Both the position numbers and the translations under genes were made by a program. Below the pieces are notes generated by a model. The model was not told the origin of the DNA. It worked only from the letters and a program-made list of their open reading frames with translations, and did no database searches. DNA of 64,000 bases from Xiphophorus maculatus (taxonomy: Eukaryota; Chordata; Actinopteri; Cyprinodontiformes; Poeciliidae). This document shows, piece by piece, positions 49,191-62,100 of the stretch; within the stretch, counting starts at the first letter, position 1; each line of letters starts with the position of its first letter. The DNA is taken from the NCBI RefSeq assembly GCF_002775205.1, contig NC_036461.1, positions 6,237,015 through 6,301,014 on the forward strand, given 5' to 3'.

Positions 49191-51873
49191 GTGATTGAGT
49201 CTGAACTGGTTTGTGGATCAGTAAAGCACCGGGGACGAACCAGCAGCTATCTGACTTGCTGCGGAGCCTCTGCATCATCAGCGGTCACCGTGGCAACCGT
49301 CACAAAGCCGCGAGCGCGTTCACAAGGGGACCGTGGCTTCAGAAGAATCTCAGGAGATCCTTTAAGTTTTTTACTTTTCCATTTGTTTATTTTTTTATTT
49401 TTAACCAAAAATCGTAAAGACAGCTGCGGTGTTGATCCAAACACAACGGAGCCCGCAGCGTAATATCCGGTCCGCGCGCGCTCGACTCGGAGCGAGATGA
49501 CGGACACAGGAAGTGATCGAGAGGGGATCAATGGAGGTGATTAGAAATGTTAAACCAGAGGGTCGCTTTAACAGCTGAGCGCGGTTCTGATGGGGTTCTG
49601 GTCCAGGATCGATCGGGGTTCTGGCTCGTGTAGCTCTGCGGTTCTGATCCAGGATCTTTGCATCAGCTCCATCTGGTTTATGGGTCTGATCCAGATCTGT
49701 TTCTTTTGTTTTTGTTCTGATTCATTTTGAACTGACTGCACCATCTGCTGAAATATTTGAGCTGCTCTGCAGATGATCCAGCACATCTGGACCGGGTCCA
49801 CACGAAGCCACCAGTTGAATGAAAACCGGTTCTGAGGGATTCTGTGTGATTTGCATCTAAATGTGGGAACATCTATATTTTATGAGGACTCCTGCGGATC
49901 GATCGCAGTGCCAGTCCATGACCTCTCCATCCGGAAGCTGCTGCCAGGAGACGAAGGTCAGCAGCAGCAGCAGCAGCAGCAGGAGGAGGATGATGATGAT
50001 GGAGCCCGGACCGATATCAATAATTGATCAGCAGCTGCAGAACTAACTAAGAGCTGATGGGAACCAGTTTGGCTGCAGAACCCCAATGGATTTACCTGTA
50101 AGCGTGGCCCTACAGTCCAGAACCAACTACACAGCCAACTCTGTGGGTCCGAGTATTACCGCCTCACCTGTGGAACCCAGGTGATCCAACAAAACATCAA
50201 ACAGATTTTAAAATCTGGTTTTGCATAATTTAATAACCTAATCCAGATGATTAAACTTTTTCATATTTCACAAACATTACTACCGAACTAAAGTAATACA
50301 TAATTGTAAATTTTGCATAAAATTTTTTTTGTTTTTGTTTTTTTTCAGTCAACAATATACAGTATGTTCTTTGTGGTCTGTCGCTATCAGTTTAGCACAT
50401 CTGTAGGATAAAGTATTGCAAAGATCAATCCAAAATATTGATAATATCAATACCAAATCAGTATCAGAGTCAGATCAATATTATCAAAGTAATATTGGTG
50501 CTGTAATTTCAAATACCCCTTTGAAATTTAGCTATTTTTATATTGTAGTTTTTCATCTCTACGTAAAACAAAACAGTTTCAATTTCCTATCAATTGATAA
50601 TTTTTTTGACTTTGTTTATTTAGGAAAATGCACACAAACCGTATTAATATGTTATTAAAGCATTTAGTACACAAAACGTGGACCAACTTCTGTTCTATAG
50701 GTTTGAGCAAAATAATTTAAAGGAAAAACCAGTTTGTTTATCTGTTGTTACATCCTTTGCTACAATTGATCAAGCATTCACTAAATATTTATTTTCTTTG
50801 TAAGAGGAATCGAATAATTAGTTTGGATCTGTTAATGTATTTTTAATACTGCATAAAAAGGCTTAAAAAATTTGCAGAATGTGCTAATTTTTAAAAAATC
50901 TGATTAATCGTCGGAGTAATAGATTAATCGATAACTAATCATTAGTTGCAGCTTTATTAAACTCACTCAGTATGCAACAGAGAGATTAATAGAATCGATT
51001 TCTGTTAATCACAAGTAATCAGGAAAATTTGACTCAAGTTATTTGAGTTGATTGGATGGTGAACTTAGCAGAGTTGGGTAATTAGTTCCATTTACTCAAT
51101 TACATTTACTTTAGTAGATTTTTTTTTTGGAAACAATGTACTTTTAGGAGTACTTTTTACCTTTACTTGAGTAATTTTATTATGAAGTATTTCTACTCTT
51201 GAGTAAAATTTCTGGATTTTCTACCCACTGAATGAAAAACAAACATATTTTAACCAAAAATTAAACAGACACAGAAACACACCTGCAGTTTTTGTTAAAA
51301 TTTTGGCATTTTTTAATTGAAAGAAACTGACTGGGCAAAATTTTCTTTTGCCTGATTTTGTTATTTTTTGTTATGTGAATTATTGTCATTTTCATCCTTA
51401 AAATACCAAAATTTCCTCTCACTTTATCTTTTGTTCTTGTCTGATTACATAATTTTTAAATATTAAATGATAATTTGATCAGTTACTCAGTATTTCAGTA
51501 GACTTTTACCAAATGCTTTTTTACTTTAAGTTGAGTAATTTCTTGGACGGTTACTTTAGACTTAGGCTTGTTTTATTGTCGTTGCACAGAAACAGTGAAA
51601 TGGACAACGAAATGCCATCGCTTGGCCACCGGAGCACACAGGAAACAAAACACAGAAAATTATAAATACATAAATATGCAAAATAATAATATACTGCTAA
51701 ACATATACAACTTAGTATTTTTAGACAGACGTACTAGGGGGAATATTGATGTATAGAAATCCAGTGGTGAGTTAATATGTTGAAGTAGTTCTGCTCTTAC
51801 TCTTACAGTTTTTGGGAACTTTACCGACCTCTGGAAGTTAGAGATCAGTATTTGATTAATTTCTCCATCTCTT
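49191..51873 (+). promoter_or_regulatory. Upstream region of gpr135
   Basis: 49200-49500 is GC-rich with CpGs (gcgagcgcgttcac, tccgcgcgcgctcgac) and is the likely promoter or 5' UTR region. 49961-49981 is a (CAG)n run followed by GGA and TGA/TGATGA repeats. 50800-50960 is a fragment of a MITE with the gattaatcgtcgg motif. 51060-51560 is another MITE. If the 5' end is at 49.2-50.2 kb, the gene has at least one 5' UTR intron. Confidence 0.4.
51060..51560. mobile_element. MITE with TACTTGAGTAA motifs
   Basis: The ends gcagagttgggtaattagtt and aagttgagtaatttcttgga, with tttacttgagtaatttt inside, match the widespread fish element also at 57640-58130 and, in part, 48330-48480. Confidence 0.55.
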
Positions 51874-53247
51874 ATGGATGTCTCCAGGGTCGTTTCCATA
51901 GTAACCGGCCTGGTGACGGCCACCACGCAGACTGTTGTGGGAACGTCGGGAAACCTGTCGGCCCTCCGGGAGCAGGAGGACACCGACTTCGGGGAGGTCC
52001 AGCCGCCGTCGACCACGGCGGTTCTGAGCGCCGTGGTCGCCGGGAACTCGGCTCTTCAGGGCGTGGCGGTCGCGGCTCATGCTCTGGTGCTGCTCTTCAT
52101 CTTCCTCCTGTCCAGTCTGGGTAACTTGGCAGTGGTCTTAGTCATCATCAAACATAGACAGCTGCGAACGGTGACCAACGCCTTCATCATGTCACTGTCG
52201 CTGTCGGACTTCCTAACAGCTGTGCTATGCCTCCCCTTCTCCTTCATCATGCTCTTCAGCAAAGATGGCGTCTGGATGTTTGGCGATGCCTTCTGCGTGG
52301 CCAACGGCTTCTTCAACACCTGCTTCGGGATTATCTCTACGCTCACCATGACGCTGATCTCCTTTGACAGGTACTACGCCATCGTCCGGCAGCCTCAGGC
52401 GAAGATCGGGCGCCAGAAAGCCACCCAGCTGCTGGCGGCCGTGTGGCTAACTGCGGTGGTTTTCTCGCTACCCGGGTACCTGCTGGTCGGAACCACAACA
52501 GGAGTCCATAAGCGGGGGTTCTACCACTGCATGTACGTCTTCCACCCTGGAGGTTCCGGCGTAGGGACTGCATACAGCATCTGCCTGATTGTTGTGTGTT
52601 ACCTGCTGCCGTTCTCCCTCATGTGCTTCTGCCACTACAACATCTGTAAAACGGTCCGGCTCTCCGAGATCCGGGTTCGGCCCGTCACCACCTATGCCTA
52701 CCTGCTGCGCTTCTACAGCGAGATGAGAACAGCCACCACGGTTCTGATCATGATCGTGTTCATCATCTGCTGCTGGGGGCCGTACTGCCTGATGGGCCTG
52801 GTTACGGCCATCTGGAACTACAGGTTCAACCCGGCCATGGACACGGTCGCCATCTTGATGGCGTGGGCCAACGGCGCCATCAATCCCCTGATCTACGCCC
52901 TGAGGAACCCCAACATCGGCATGCTGTTGGGCCGCAGCCGACAGGAGGGCTACCGGACCAGAAACATTGCCGCCTACCTGTCCAGCCAGAGCCGGAACCG
53001 AGAGGTCCGGCTAAACCAGGCGGAGAGGATCAGGGACCGCTATGTAAGCCGAGCCGGGCCCAACAACAGCCGGCTGTCGAGTTCCAGTCCGGGAAAAACG
53101 GGAGTGGCTGCAGCAGGAGGAGAGGTGGCCATGTGGGCCTGCAAGAACCCGGCCGTGTTCTTCTGCAGGGACGCCTGGCACGACACAACACCGCTGCCAA
53201 ACACTGGGGGGGAGATGAAGACAAAGACGGCCGATACCAGCCTGTGA
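51874..53247 (+). CDS. gpr135: Orphan class A GPCR GPR135
   Basis: Single coding exon, 457 residues (human 494). GPR135 is an orphan rhodopsin-family receptor. The N-terminus is Ser/Thr-rich with a possible N-glycosylation site (GNLS, residue 27) and, as in the human protein, no signal peptide is obvious. Seven hydrophobic segments follow. TM1 carries [20 protein letters not shown], and [15 protein letters not shown] marks TM2. Asp165-Arg-Tyr ends TM3. The TM6 motif is CCWGPY rather than CWxP, and TM7 has [11 protein letters not shown]. Family-specific tail blocks are LLGR, EGYRTRN, DRY/NRY-like [22 protein letters not shown] and the C-terminal ADTSL, a class I PDZ ligand, identical in its last four residues to human. 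The start was chosen at the ATG just after a possible upstream splice acceptor; a longer N-terminus through another exon cannot be excluded. Confidence 0.95.
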   Translation: MDVSRVVSIVTGLVTATTQTVVGTSGNLSALREQEDTDFGEVQPPSTTAVLSAVVAGNSALQGVAVAAHALVLLFIFLLSSLGNLAVVLVIIKHRQLRTVTNAFIMSLSLSDFLTAVLCLPFSFIMLFSKDGVWMFGDAFCVANGFFNTCFGIISTLTMTLISFDRYYAIVRQPQAKIGRQKATQLLAAVWLTAVVFSLPGYLLVGTTTGVHKRGFYHCMYVFHPGGSGVGTAYSICLIVVCYLLPFSLMCFCHYNICKTVRLSEIRVRPVTTYAYLLRFYSEMRTATTVLIMIVFIICCWGPYCLMGLVTAIWNYRFNPAMDTVAILMAWANGAINPLIYALRNPNIGMLLGRSRQEGYRTRNIAAYLSSQSRNREVRLNQAERIRDRYVSRAGPNNSRLSSSSPGKTGVAAAGGEVAMWACKNPAVFFCRDAWHDTTPLPNTGGEMKTKTADTSL

Positions 53248-53269
53248 CCGGGTCAGAAAAATTCTGGCT

Positions 53270-53800
53270 TAAATTTAATCTATGTAACTTTTATAAAAAA
53301 AAAAAATATTTATTTTACAATGTTGTTGAAACTTTTACCATGTTGTCATAGTATAGTATGAGACAGATAATCTGAAATAATGAAGTTCCTCTACTTTCTC
53401 TAAGTGCTAACTAAAAACAACCAATCAGAGCTAGGAGGCGGGTCTTAGCGATGTCAATCATAAAGTGTATGCCGCTCACTCCCCTTTGCCCTCTATTACA
53501 ATACAGTTTCTTCTTTGTAGTAAATACTAATCCTAATTGGCATGGCTACAGATAATGGTACGTTATTTTCCAATATTAGCGTGTTCATGTGTTGATTGAC
53601 AGTGCTAACACCCGCCTCCTGGCTCTGATTGGTTGTTTTTGGTGGTTCATTTCTTCAGAAAGCAGTAGTAGCTCAGGGAGGAGGTCGATATTTTCACAGA
53701 TTATCTGTCTCTAAACAAACTGTCACAACATGGTGCAGTTTTAACAGATATGTAAAAAACATATTTCTTTCATAAGAGTTACATACAGCAGCTTTAAGGA
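53270..53800. mobile_element. MITE in the gpr135 3' UTR
   Basis: It starts atgtaacttttataaaaaaa about 30 bases after the stop and ends catatttctttcataagagttacat. The ends are imperfect inverted repeats. Shares its interior with 7120-7550. If the poly(A) site is near 54780, the mRNA carries the whole element. Confidence 0.65.
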
Positions 53801-54759
53801 CAATCTGAGCCATTCATGACTTGACTTTTGATCTTTTGCATTGATTTAAGCAGCTTTTTTACAACAATTTTAAGAATATTTGTGTAAATGATTTATCTGA
53901 AAAAGGACTCTGGACCTCTCTTCTCTACAATTTGCCAAACATGCTGAGTTTTTTCCCATCTTTTTTCTTCAGAAAACTAAACATCTGAAGTTGCTTTGAA
54001 TGACTTTAGTGCCCATAAACAACACAAACAATCTCATTGGTTAGCCTAAATCAAATCAATCTCCTAATTAATCAATACCTTTTTTGTTCATCTGAAGCAT
54101 GCACTCATAAAGAAAAATAGTTTTGTGTTATCTTATGATTAATGTTTCCTAAAAGAATCTACAGGTTTAATGGTGACTGCAGATTAAAACAAAAAACTAT
54201 GTGATCAAATTAATATTAAACCTGCTTTCAATCTAAAACATGAACAGTAAAAGAGTTAATAAAGGAAAAATGTTTTCAGATGTGAAGAGGAAGGTTAATT
54301 ATATATATAATTAGAAATTTGGGATTCATTTTACTTTAAGGGTTATGGTTCCTTAGTGGACTACACGAGTTCACTTCCTGGATTATTATCCTTGAAAGCT
54401 GTGCCTTCACCTGGATCTGCCGATAAACAGAGATTTTTGGGGGAGCTGCATCAAATTATTCAATTATTCATGAATTGAAATGGGTGCCTGAAGTCAAAGT
54501 TACCAGTTTTCCCTCTCTGATGTTGGAAAGTTTCACAGATTTAGGAATCTACCCTCAACATTAAAGCTGAAACAGGTGTTACTTTGCATAATTAAAGAAT
54601 TTTAAACATTTCAAAACATATTTTTACAGAACAAACATTCAGTATTTAACCATTTGAAAGTATTTTAGTAAAAATGAACTAAGATTAACTTTTACGATAC
54701 ATTGTTTTGTCTCACACAACTAACTTTTGTCATTGAATTTGTGACTTTAAAAGATTTCC

Positions 54760-54765
54760 AATAAA
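54760..54765 (+). terminator. Possible polyadenylation signal of gpr135
   Basis: AATAAA about 1.5 kb after the stop codon; the sequence after it is AT-rich. No earlier clean AATAAA followed by a plausible site stood out. Confidence 0.4.
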
Positions 54766-55008
54766 GATTTTTAAAATATTTTAAGAGTCTACTCGGTTTC
54801 TTTGCAAACATTGAAGGTTTGTAGCAGTTCTTCTCCAGCAGATGGCGCTGAAAGTCACCCACAACTGGGATGGGTACAGAGACAATTTTATGGCATTCAG
54901 GATTATTTCCTGGGACAGTGAAGGCATTATTTGTCCCAAACGCTCATATCTTAAGGATTTTATCAAACACAGCAGTGACCTCTAGCAGGACAACTATCAG
55001 GTACAAAA

Positions 55009-55032
55009 TTATTATTATTATTATTATTATTG
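55009..55032 (+). repeat. (ATT)n microsatellite
   Basis: Eight uninterrupted or nearly uninterrupted att units, located in the gpr135-daam1 gap. Confidence 0.85.
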
Positions 55033-57639
55033 TTAGTGTCATTCTGGAACTGCTCAAACTGAATAAGATCGACAGAAATATCAGAGGTGGAACCAAGTCT
55101 TCTTTCACAGATATATAAAAACGAAAAAAAAATAAAATCAAGTTTCAAGTCCCAAACTTCAGTTGCATTTCACAGCGAATACTAGCCCAGTAGGACAACA
55201 TGCTAATGAAGAGCGGTTTTTTCCTTCAGTTTTTGGCAGTTTATTTGCATCACTTTGACATGGGAAACTCGGAAAAATATGTTCTTTCTCACACGGAGTA
55301 GCTTTCAAATACCAGTCGATTAAAGAGTTTATGTAGTTTACTTTATAAGATAAAATGTTTCCCATTTTATCAATACCAAAAATGACCCAAAGACAAATTT
55401 CAAGTTAGCTTGCTAAAGTTAGATATGTAGCAATAATGAGTTAGCATATTTAGCTTGCAGTAGTTAGCGAACTAAATCTTTTGGTCTGAGCTAAATATGT
55501 ACTTTGGAACTAAATATTTAAAATTAAGCCAAACATTTAATTGTGAACTAAATATTTAGCTTGCAACGTAGTCATTTAGATGATAAAATGTAATTAAGCA
55601 TGATTGTGACAATGGCAAGGGGGAATGGTGTGAAAACCCCGGATGTGCCACCTTTCACAATGGCTCTTAATAAATTTGGTTAAAATTAATAAAGAGAAAG
55701 GCAATGTTTTTAAAAATAGACATAACAAATGCGGGTTTTGATTGTTTTTCTTTCTTTCGTTTTTTTTGCAATAATTGCAAGGAATTTCAACAACAGAATG
55801 ACAGTACCAGAATTTACCTTAAGAATTATTTTTCTTGTCATTAGTTCAGAAACTATAGAAATAAAATTACGTGTTTTTAATGACAACAAATGTCCTATCT
55901 TACAATATTTTTCCAAAATTATTAGTTCTTTTTTGTCAGTTACATAATATTTGCAGCTCAAAAAGATTTTTAATATGACCTAAGAGAATTAATTCATAAA
56001 TCTCCCATCAATATTACTATTTTTTCTACTCTGGTAGGCTCTACAAAGTGGAGGGTTTAAACTTGGAATATTTAATCAAAATGTACACAATGGTATTGCA
56101 AAATCTATTTCTATTCTATTCAAAAATATGCAGCTGGAGCAACGAATCTTTCATGTTATGTAATATAGTTCCATTTTTCTTTTGTAAATTATTGTATGTT
56201 TTGGATTTAATTTACGAGTCTAGACAGGTCAATTGGTGTTTGATGCTTGCTTAGCTCCTGTGAAGCTGCTGGTTGAACTGGTCACCTCTGCCTCTCCCAG
56301 TACAGCCCCAGTGTAAGGTTGGTGTTTTCATCCTGGAAAAACTGGCTCTGCTCTAATTCTTAACTGTGAATTTGATTGACCTTCTTCCTGAAGGCAGAGC
56401 AACTTTTCCTCCTGCAGGATCAGATAACCGTTGTTGGAATGTCACCAAGCTTCATAACACAACACACACATTATAAAACTATGTTTAGAAGCATGAGATC
56501 TGATTTTTGTTTTAATTAAAAAAATAAGTATTTTTTAGTTACTGTTGTGATTAAAGAGTTCTTATGAGTGAAGTTTCACCTCAACCTGTAGTTAAGGATG
56601 TTCAGTTCAGATGCTGATTTGCAGGTAAATCTTCAGGATCAGGTGGAGAGACTTTACCGCACACCGTGCCTCACCCTCCGCCCTCTGCAGGGGTGAGGCA
56701 AGGCTGGGTGTGACTGGAGCTGCAGGAATGCAGTCGTGTGTGTTTCAAACTCTCGCCGCGGCTCTGAATTAGGTTCTCACACACACACACACACAATCAC
56801 CCATACAGCCTGCGACTGTGACATCAGGTAAATATGAAGTGACTGTGAGGACGGTGCTGCAGTTCTGCAGGTTTCTGTGAAACTGGACAAACGGCGTGAA
56901 TCAGCTCAGTGGTGGAGTCAATTCGCCTGCGGAGTGAAACAATTTTAACTTTAACTCAGAGTTAAAGTCTTAAAAACTTGATTCAGATTCATTTTTTAAA
57001 ACTTTTTCCAGATAATTTGGAACATGTAAGGAGGTTTTCTTCAGCATGTTGTCTTGGAGATGGCAGGTCGACAGCAAAGGGAAGAACTGGACCAATCACA
57101 GCTGTAAAATGACTTCATAACCTGTGACATAAGTGAGTATCACACAGGTAGGAGACTCGCACATCATGCCCTCAATAAAAAACAGAGACCATCCTGAACC
57201 TGTCATCAACAAACCAATGCATTTCTTATTCAAAGATGATGCATCAAAAACAGAGCAGAGGTATTATCGCTCACACAGGGTGAAAATTGAGTGTTGGTCT
57301 GAAAAACATCGGTCAATGACCGAGGCGAAACTCAACAGTTTCAAAGTTAGTGAACTTTGGATTCTCAGGGTCTCCATCACTTTGGTGTTTTGATAACGTA
57401 GGCAGATTGTTCTGCCTTTAAACTCAGTTTTTAGCCAATCAGTTAAATTCATTCAGTTTATTTTGATTTTAAATGTATTTAGCGCCAGTTTAACTGCAGG
57501 TAAGGTCCTGATAAACACAAGGTGATTAAATTCAACTTGCATACCTTTTTTTTTCTATGTCCACTCATGCATTGAAGGTATTTAGTTGATCCAAATCAGT
57601 ACATGAACATTATTCACTTCACTGAGTGTAGTCCTGTTA

Positions 57640-58130
57640 AATTAATGAATTCAGTATAGAGTACCCAAAAATTGTACTCTACTTTAATACATTTTTATTC
57701 AAGTAAAAGTAAAAAGTAACCATTCAAGAAATTACTTTGCAAAAAGGCGACTCAAGTACTAAGCGATCAAAATATCAATTGTTTAATATTTAAAAATTGC
57801 ATAATCAGATGGACCAAAATAAAAAGTTCTGTGAAAATGTTGGCTTTGTAAGGACCGAAATGAAATTATTTTTTTTGTAAAAAATCAAACAAAAGAAAAA
57901 AAAATCCAAATCAATTTCTTTCACTTTAGAACTTATGAACAAAAACTGAGGCGTGTGTCTGTTTCTAATGAATTTTTGGTTAAAATAAGCTTCTTCCTTT
58001 CGGTACAACATCCAGAAATTTACCCAAGTAAAAGTTAAAAGTACTCCTGAAAGTATTTATTCCCAAAAAGTTACTCAAGTAAATGCAGCAGACTAATTGT
58101 GTCTCGTTACAACCCATCTCTGATCACAGG
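57640..58130. mobile_element. MITE with TACTCAAGTAAA motifs
   Basis: The left part ttattcaagtaaaagtaaaa and the right part aaaagttactcaagtaaatg are of the same family as 51060-51560. Confidence 0.55.
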
Positions 58131-58499
58131 TCTGAGTAACTGATAATGTTGTTGACAGAAAATTCATGACGACAGCAGAGTGAAAGTTGGTTCTGATAAC
58201 TGTCCATGATCCAATCATTGCTGAGAGATTACAGGGTGATTATTATTTATGATTCAACCAGAAAGATAATCAGACTTAGATTAGCTGGAGACATAACTAG
58301 ACCAAGACCAGGCGACTCAGAGTCTGACTGAAACTATTTGGTGGTCAGACTGACAACAGATCCATATAAAAGCAGGAAAACCAGAACTGGACCAGCAAGA
58401 GAGAGTCCAACTGAGACCAAATGAGCAAAAACTCTAACTGAAAAATTGCAAATCAGAGACCAGGTCAACCAGAATCAACTTAACCCAACTGAACCAGAG

Positions 58500-58980
58500 T
58501 CCGGTTCGTTTGGGGAGTGTGAATGTGCAATCGAACTCTAATGTGGACAAAAAAAGCCAACTCTAGTTCGGGAAATAACCTAGCTCTCAGTTTGATTAAA
58601 GTGAACTCTGGTGTGGTTCAAATGCATATATGAACGGCAAGACGACCAGAAACCACTCCAAAAGCAAGAAGTACATTATAGGGCAGGGCATTCTGGGTAA
58701 ATACAACCAAAGCAAACGCACAAGTGGGAGAAATGGCTTGTCTTTTAACAAAGACAAAAGAAATCCTTCAAACTCGAAATCTAATGGTACTCCATTTTTG
58801 TTTACATTTTTTAAAGAAGGAAGTTGCACTCATGTCTTCTGAGGTTTTTCTGTTGTCTCCTTCAGTGGTTTTTGGTGCAGTGCCCCCACAGGCAAGGAAG
58901 GGAACAGGTTGTTTAATTAGTTTGACAGAGTGCAGTGTGAAATCGAACCACAGCAGCTAAAAATGTAACAAATGTTACAA
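58500..58980. mobile_element. Non-autonomous DNA element
   Basis: ccggttcgtttggggagtgt ... aatcgaactctaat at the left and tgcagtgtgaaatcgaacca at the right resemble the ends of a common fish MITE with a 'gtgtgaa-tcgaac' motif. Inverted symmetry is imperfect. Confidence 0.4.
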
Positions 58981-59141
58981 CTTTGATCCCCAGTTAATCT
59001 GAGTCTACTGAACTGCCAAACCAAATTGGTAAACCAGAGACCAAGCTAACCAGAGTCAGGCTGAGCTCAGCAGAACGGGTCCAGTTAAAACCAGAACTTG
59101 TCTTCGCGTTTTTCTCTCTCTAGTCTAGACGTGTTGCAACC

Positions 59142-62100
59142 ATGACATCCGAGGAGAAACCGCAACAGTGGTGGAGCCTCACCACTCTGTTTCCGTGGTG
59201 CTACAAAGAACGTGATCATCGAACATCGTTCCCTGAAAATGTCGTGCCGATGCAGGTGTTGGAGCCCATGCCTCCTCCCCAGGAGCTGGACTCCCTGTTT
59301 GCTGAACTTGTGGTGCGTTCAGGAGCACAGTTTCTGTCAGAAATCTGATTACAGCTTCAGACATTAATCCCAATCTTTCTGTTTCTTCTGCAGAATGAAC
59401 TGGGGTTATCAGAGCAGAAGAAAGCGGCCATGTTTGCTTTGCCACCAGAAAAGAAGTGGGAGATTTACTGTTTCAATAAAAACGTAAGTGACTTCATTGG
59501 AAAAACTGGAAGTGAAACAAGCCCTCATCACAATGCTGCCACCACTTGTTTGACAGCTAACGGTGTAGATTTTAGAGTTGGTTGCAGAATGCAGACATGG
59601 AAACTGAGGGAGAGACTAAATAGCACATTGGAGCTGAACTAAGATTCAAATAAACTACAAACCAAGACAAAAAGATAAACACAGATCTAAAATAATAAAA
59701 TCAGCCACACAAAGAACAGAACACAAGAATAAAGTCAGAAATTAAACTCCAAAAAATTTACCTACATGGCAATAGCTCTTGAACTGTGTCACAGAGGAAT
59801 TAATATGGTACGATCTAATGGATATATATGTAAAAAACTAAAATAAATGGTAAAAACACAAACATAGATGAAAACCAAATGCTCAAGGATTGTGACAGTA
59901 TTAGTTGTTTGAACTGATTATCTTGAAATTTATCATTTTTAGAAAAATAATCAAGACTTTTCCAACTTGTGCAAATCTGAGTTTTCCATTTCAGATCTTT
60001 GCTGAATTTCTAAAATTTTTCTGATTATTGATCAATCCAACAAGAACTATCAGTCAAATCCTTTTTTCAACTGGATGCACTCCATCATCACCACTATCCA
60101 GATGTTTGTAGGCATTGGTCTTCTCCAGTCAATACATTTTCTATAACCTTTACCAGCATTTGGTAAAATAATTAAATTAATTTATGGATTTGATGTATAA
60201 TTATGCAAAAAAAATCCACATTAAATATTAACATATTGTTTAAAATTAATTGAAATTTTATTTGTATCATTCCACTCTGGGTAAAAGAACTCTTCCAAGA
60301 AAAAACAAACTTTACAAACATACAAATAAATTATGTATGGATTTAAATATTTGAGCAGAAACCTAAAGGTAAGAGAAATATTTACAAATATTTAGAGCCT
60401 AGTTAAAAATGGCATCACGGCTGGTTTAGTGTGGGATCTAATATAGTCCAGTGTTATGTTGCATTCCAGTTACTTGGCATGCAGCTGGGTTTGATGTCAG
60501 ACTCGAGATTACATCATTAATTACGAAGATAAAACAATTTTTCGTAAACAATTTTAAGATTTATTTTCCATAAGTAAAATTTAGAATTTTTTCAGTTTAG
60601 ATTTGCAGGCGTTACATGTCATGTTTAGATGCACTTTTACAAGCATGCTTTGGAAAATAAACATGTTTCCACCACTTACTACCGTTGATGCGAGGAGCGG
60701 CCATATTGGAACGCCAAGTTTGCCTTACAAGTCATAACTGGAGATAGTTGGAGTTGCTCCCAGTTCCCATGTGGGAAATCTGACTTTGAAGGGTGTTCCA
60801 GTTGATTTTTTCTGACTGGGAAGTTGGAATTTCCCAGCTCCAAGTACAACTTGAACGCATCATTAGAGTGTATGCTGATGACTGTATGGTGTTTTTATAC
60901 TGTGTGTGTTTTTAGGATGCAGCTGAGGATAAAGGGGCAACCAGCTGGCCTCAGTATTACATCAACCAGCTCAACTCCATGGCTGTTGTGAGTTATTTCT
61001 GAACATTTTTTCCACCATCTACCACCAAAAGAAGGATGTAAAACTAAGTTAGCTGAACTGTTTGAAACACTGAGGTGTTGTGTTGATGTGAGTCCTGATT
61101 TCTTAGATAAAGCCTGTGGTGGCATTGGAAGAAGAAGAGCAAGTCAGGCTGAAACAGGTTAATGGTCTGAAAACAGCGCTGCGGACTGAGCCAATAAGGT
61201 TTACCTTCTTACTCAAAGGAATCAACGTCTCTCCGACCTCCAGAGAATTTCAGATTAACTAACTTCACTGACCTTCTGCAGTTTTGTGACCAGCTTCCTT
61301 AACCAGGATGGGCTCTCCTGCATCCTTAACTTCCTCAAGTCCATGGACTACGAAACGGTTGAATCCCAGATCCACACTTCTCTGATCGGCTGCATCAAGG
61401 CCCTGATGAACAGCTCTGAGGGCAGAACTCATGTCCTGGAACACCCAGAGAGCATCAACATCATCGCTCAAAGCCTAGCTGCAGACAACATCAAAACCAA
61501 GGTGTGTGGATGCTGCTTTTACAGCCTTTTAAACATAAACATGCTGAAAAGATTAGAAATTAGGGACAAAACAATTATTCGCGATTAATCAATTATCAAA
61601 ATAATCGTCAACTATTTTAGTAATCGATTAATCGTGGCGTATACAGATTTTAAAAAGGCCATTTAGTAAACAAAAACAACATATGCAGAGCAGTAATTAC
61701 GCCAAAGCTTTAAAAATAGATTACAAGAATATATACACTTTGCATTTAAGATAAAAACAGCTTTGTTTGTAAATATGTTTTAGCCAAAACTCCTCAAGTG
61801 GGATAGTTTTAGCTTCACCTTGTTCAAATACTAAAGGTATAACACCTAGGCAATAAAATGCTTTTCTTATTTAAGAAAAAATTTATTTGTTTCTTTTAAT
61901 ATATTTCTAATATTGTATAAAAAAGGCTTTAGTGGATGAATGAAAAATCCAATTTAATCCAATTAATCGATTAATCGTCAGAAAAAAATGATAGATTAAT
62001 CAGTTACTGAAATAATCGTTAGTTCCAACGCTGTTAGAGGTCAGAGTGCCCCGTGTGATTCGACATTTTTTCAGCACATTACTTTGTCAATGTGCTTTTG

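Larger units (their letters stand above)
54790..59123. other. gpr135-daam1 gap
   Basis: No further protein gene found. 56640-56830 is GC-richer (ctcgccgcggctctg, a short (ca)n at about 56778) and ends gtgacatcag|gtaaat, so it could be a 5' UTR exon of daam1. MITEs lie at 57640-58130 and 58500-58980. The rest is AT-rich. Confidence 0.4.
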
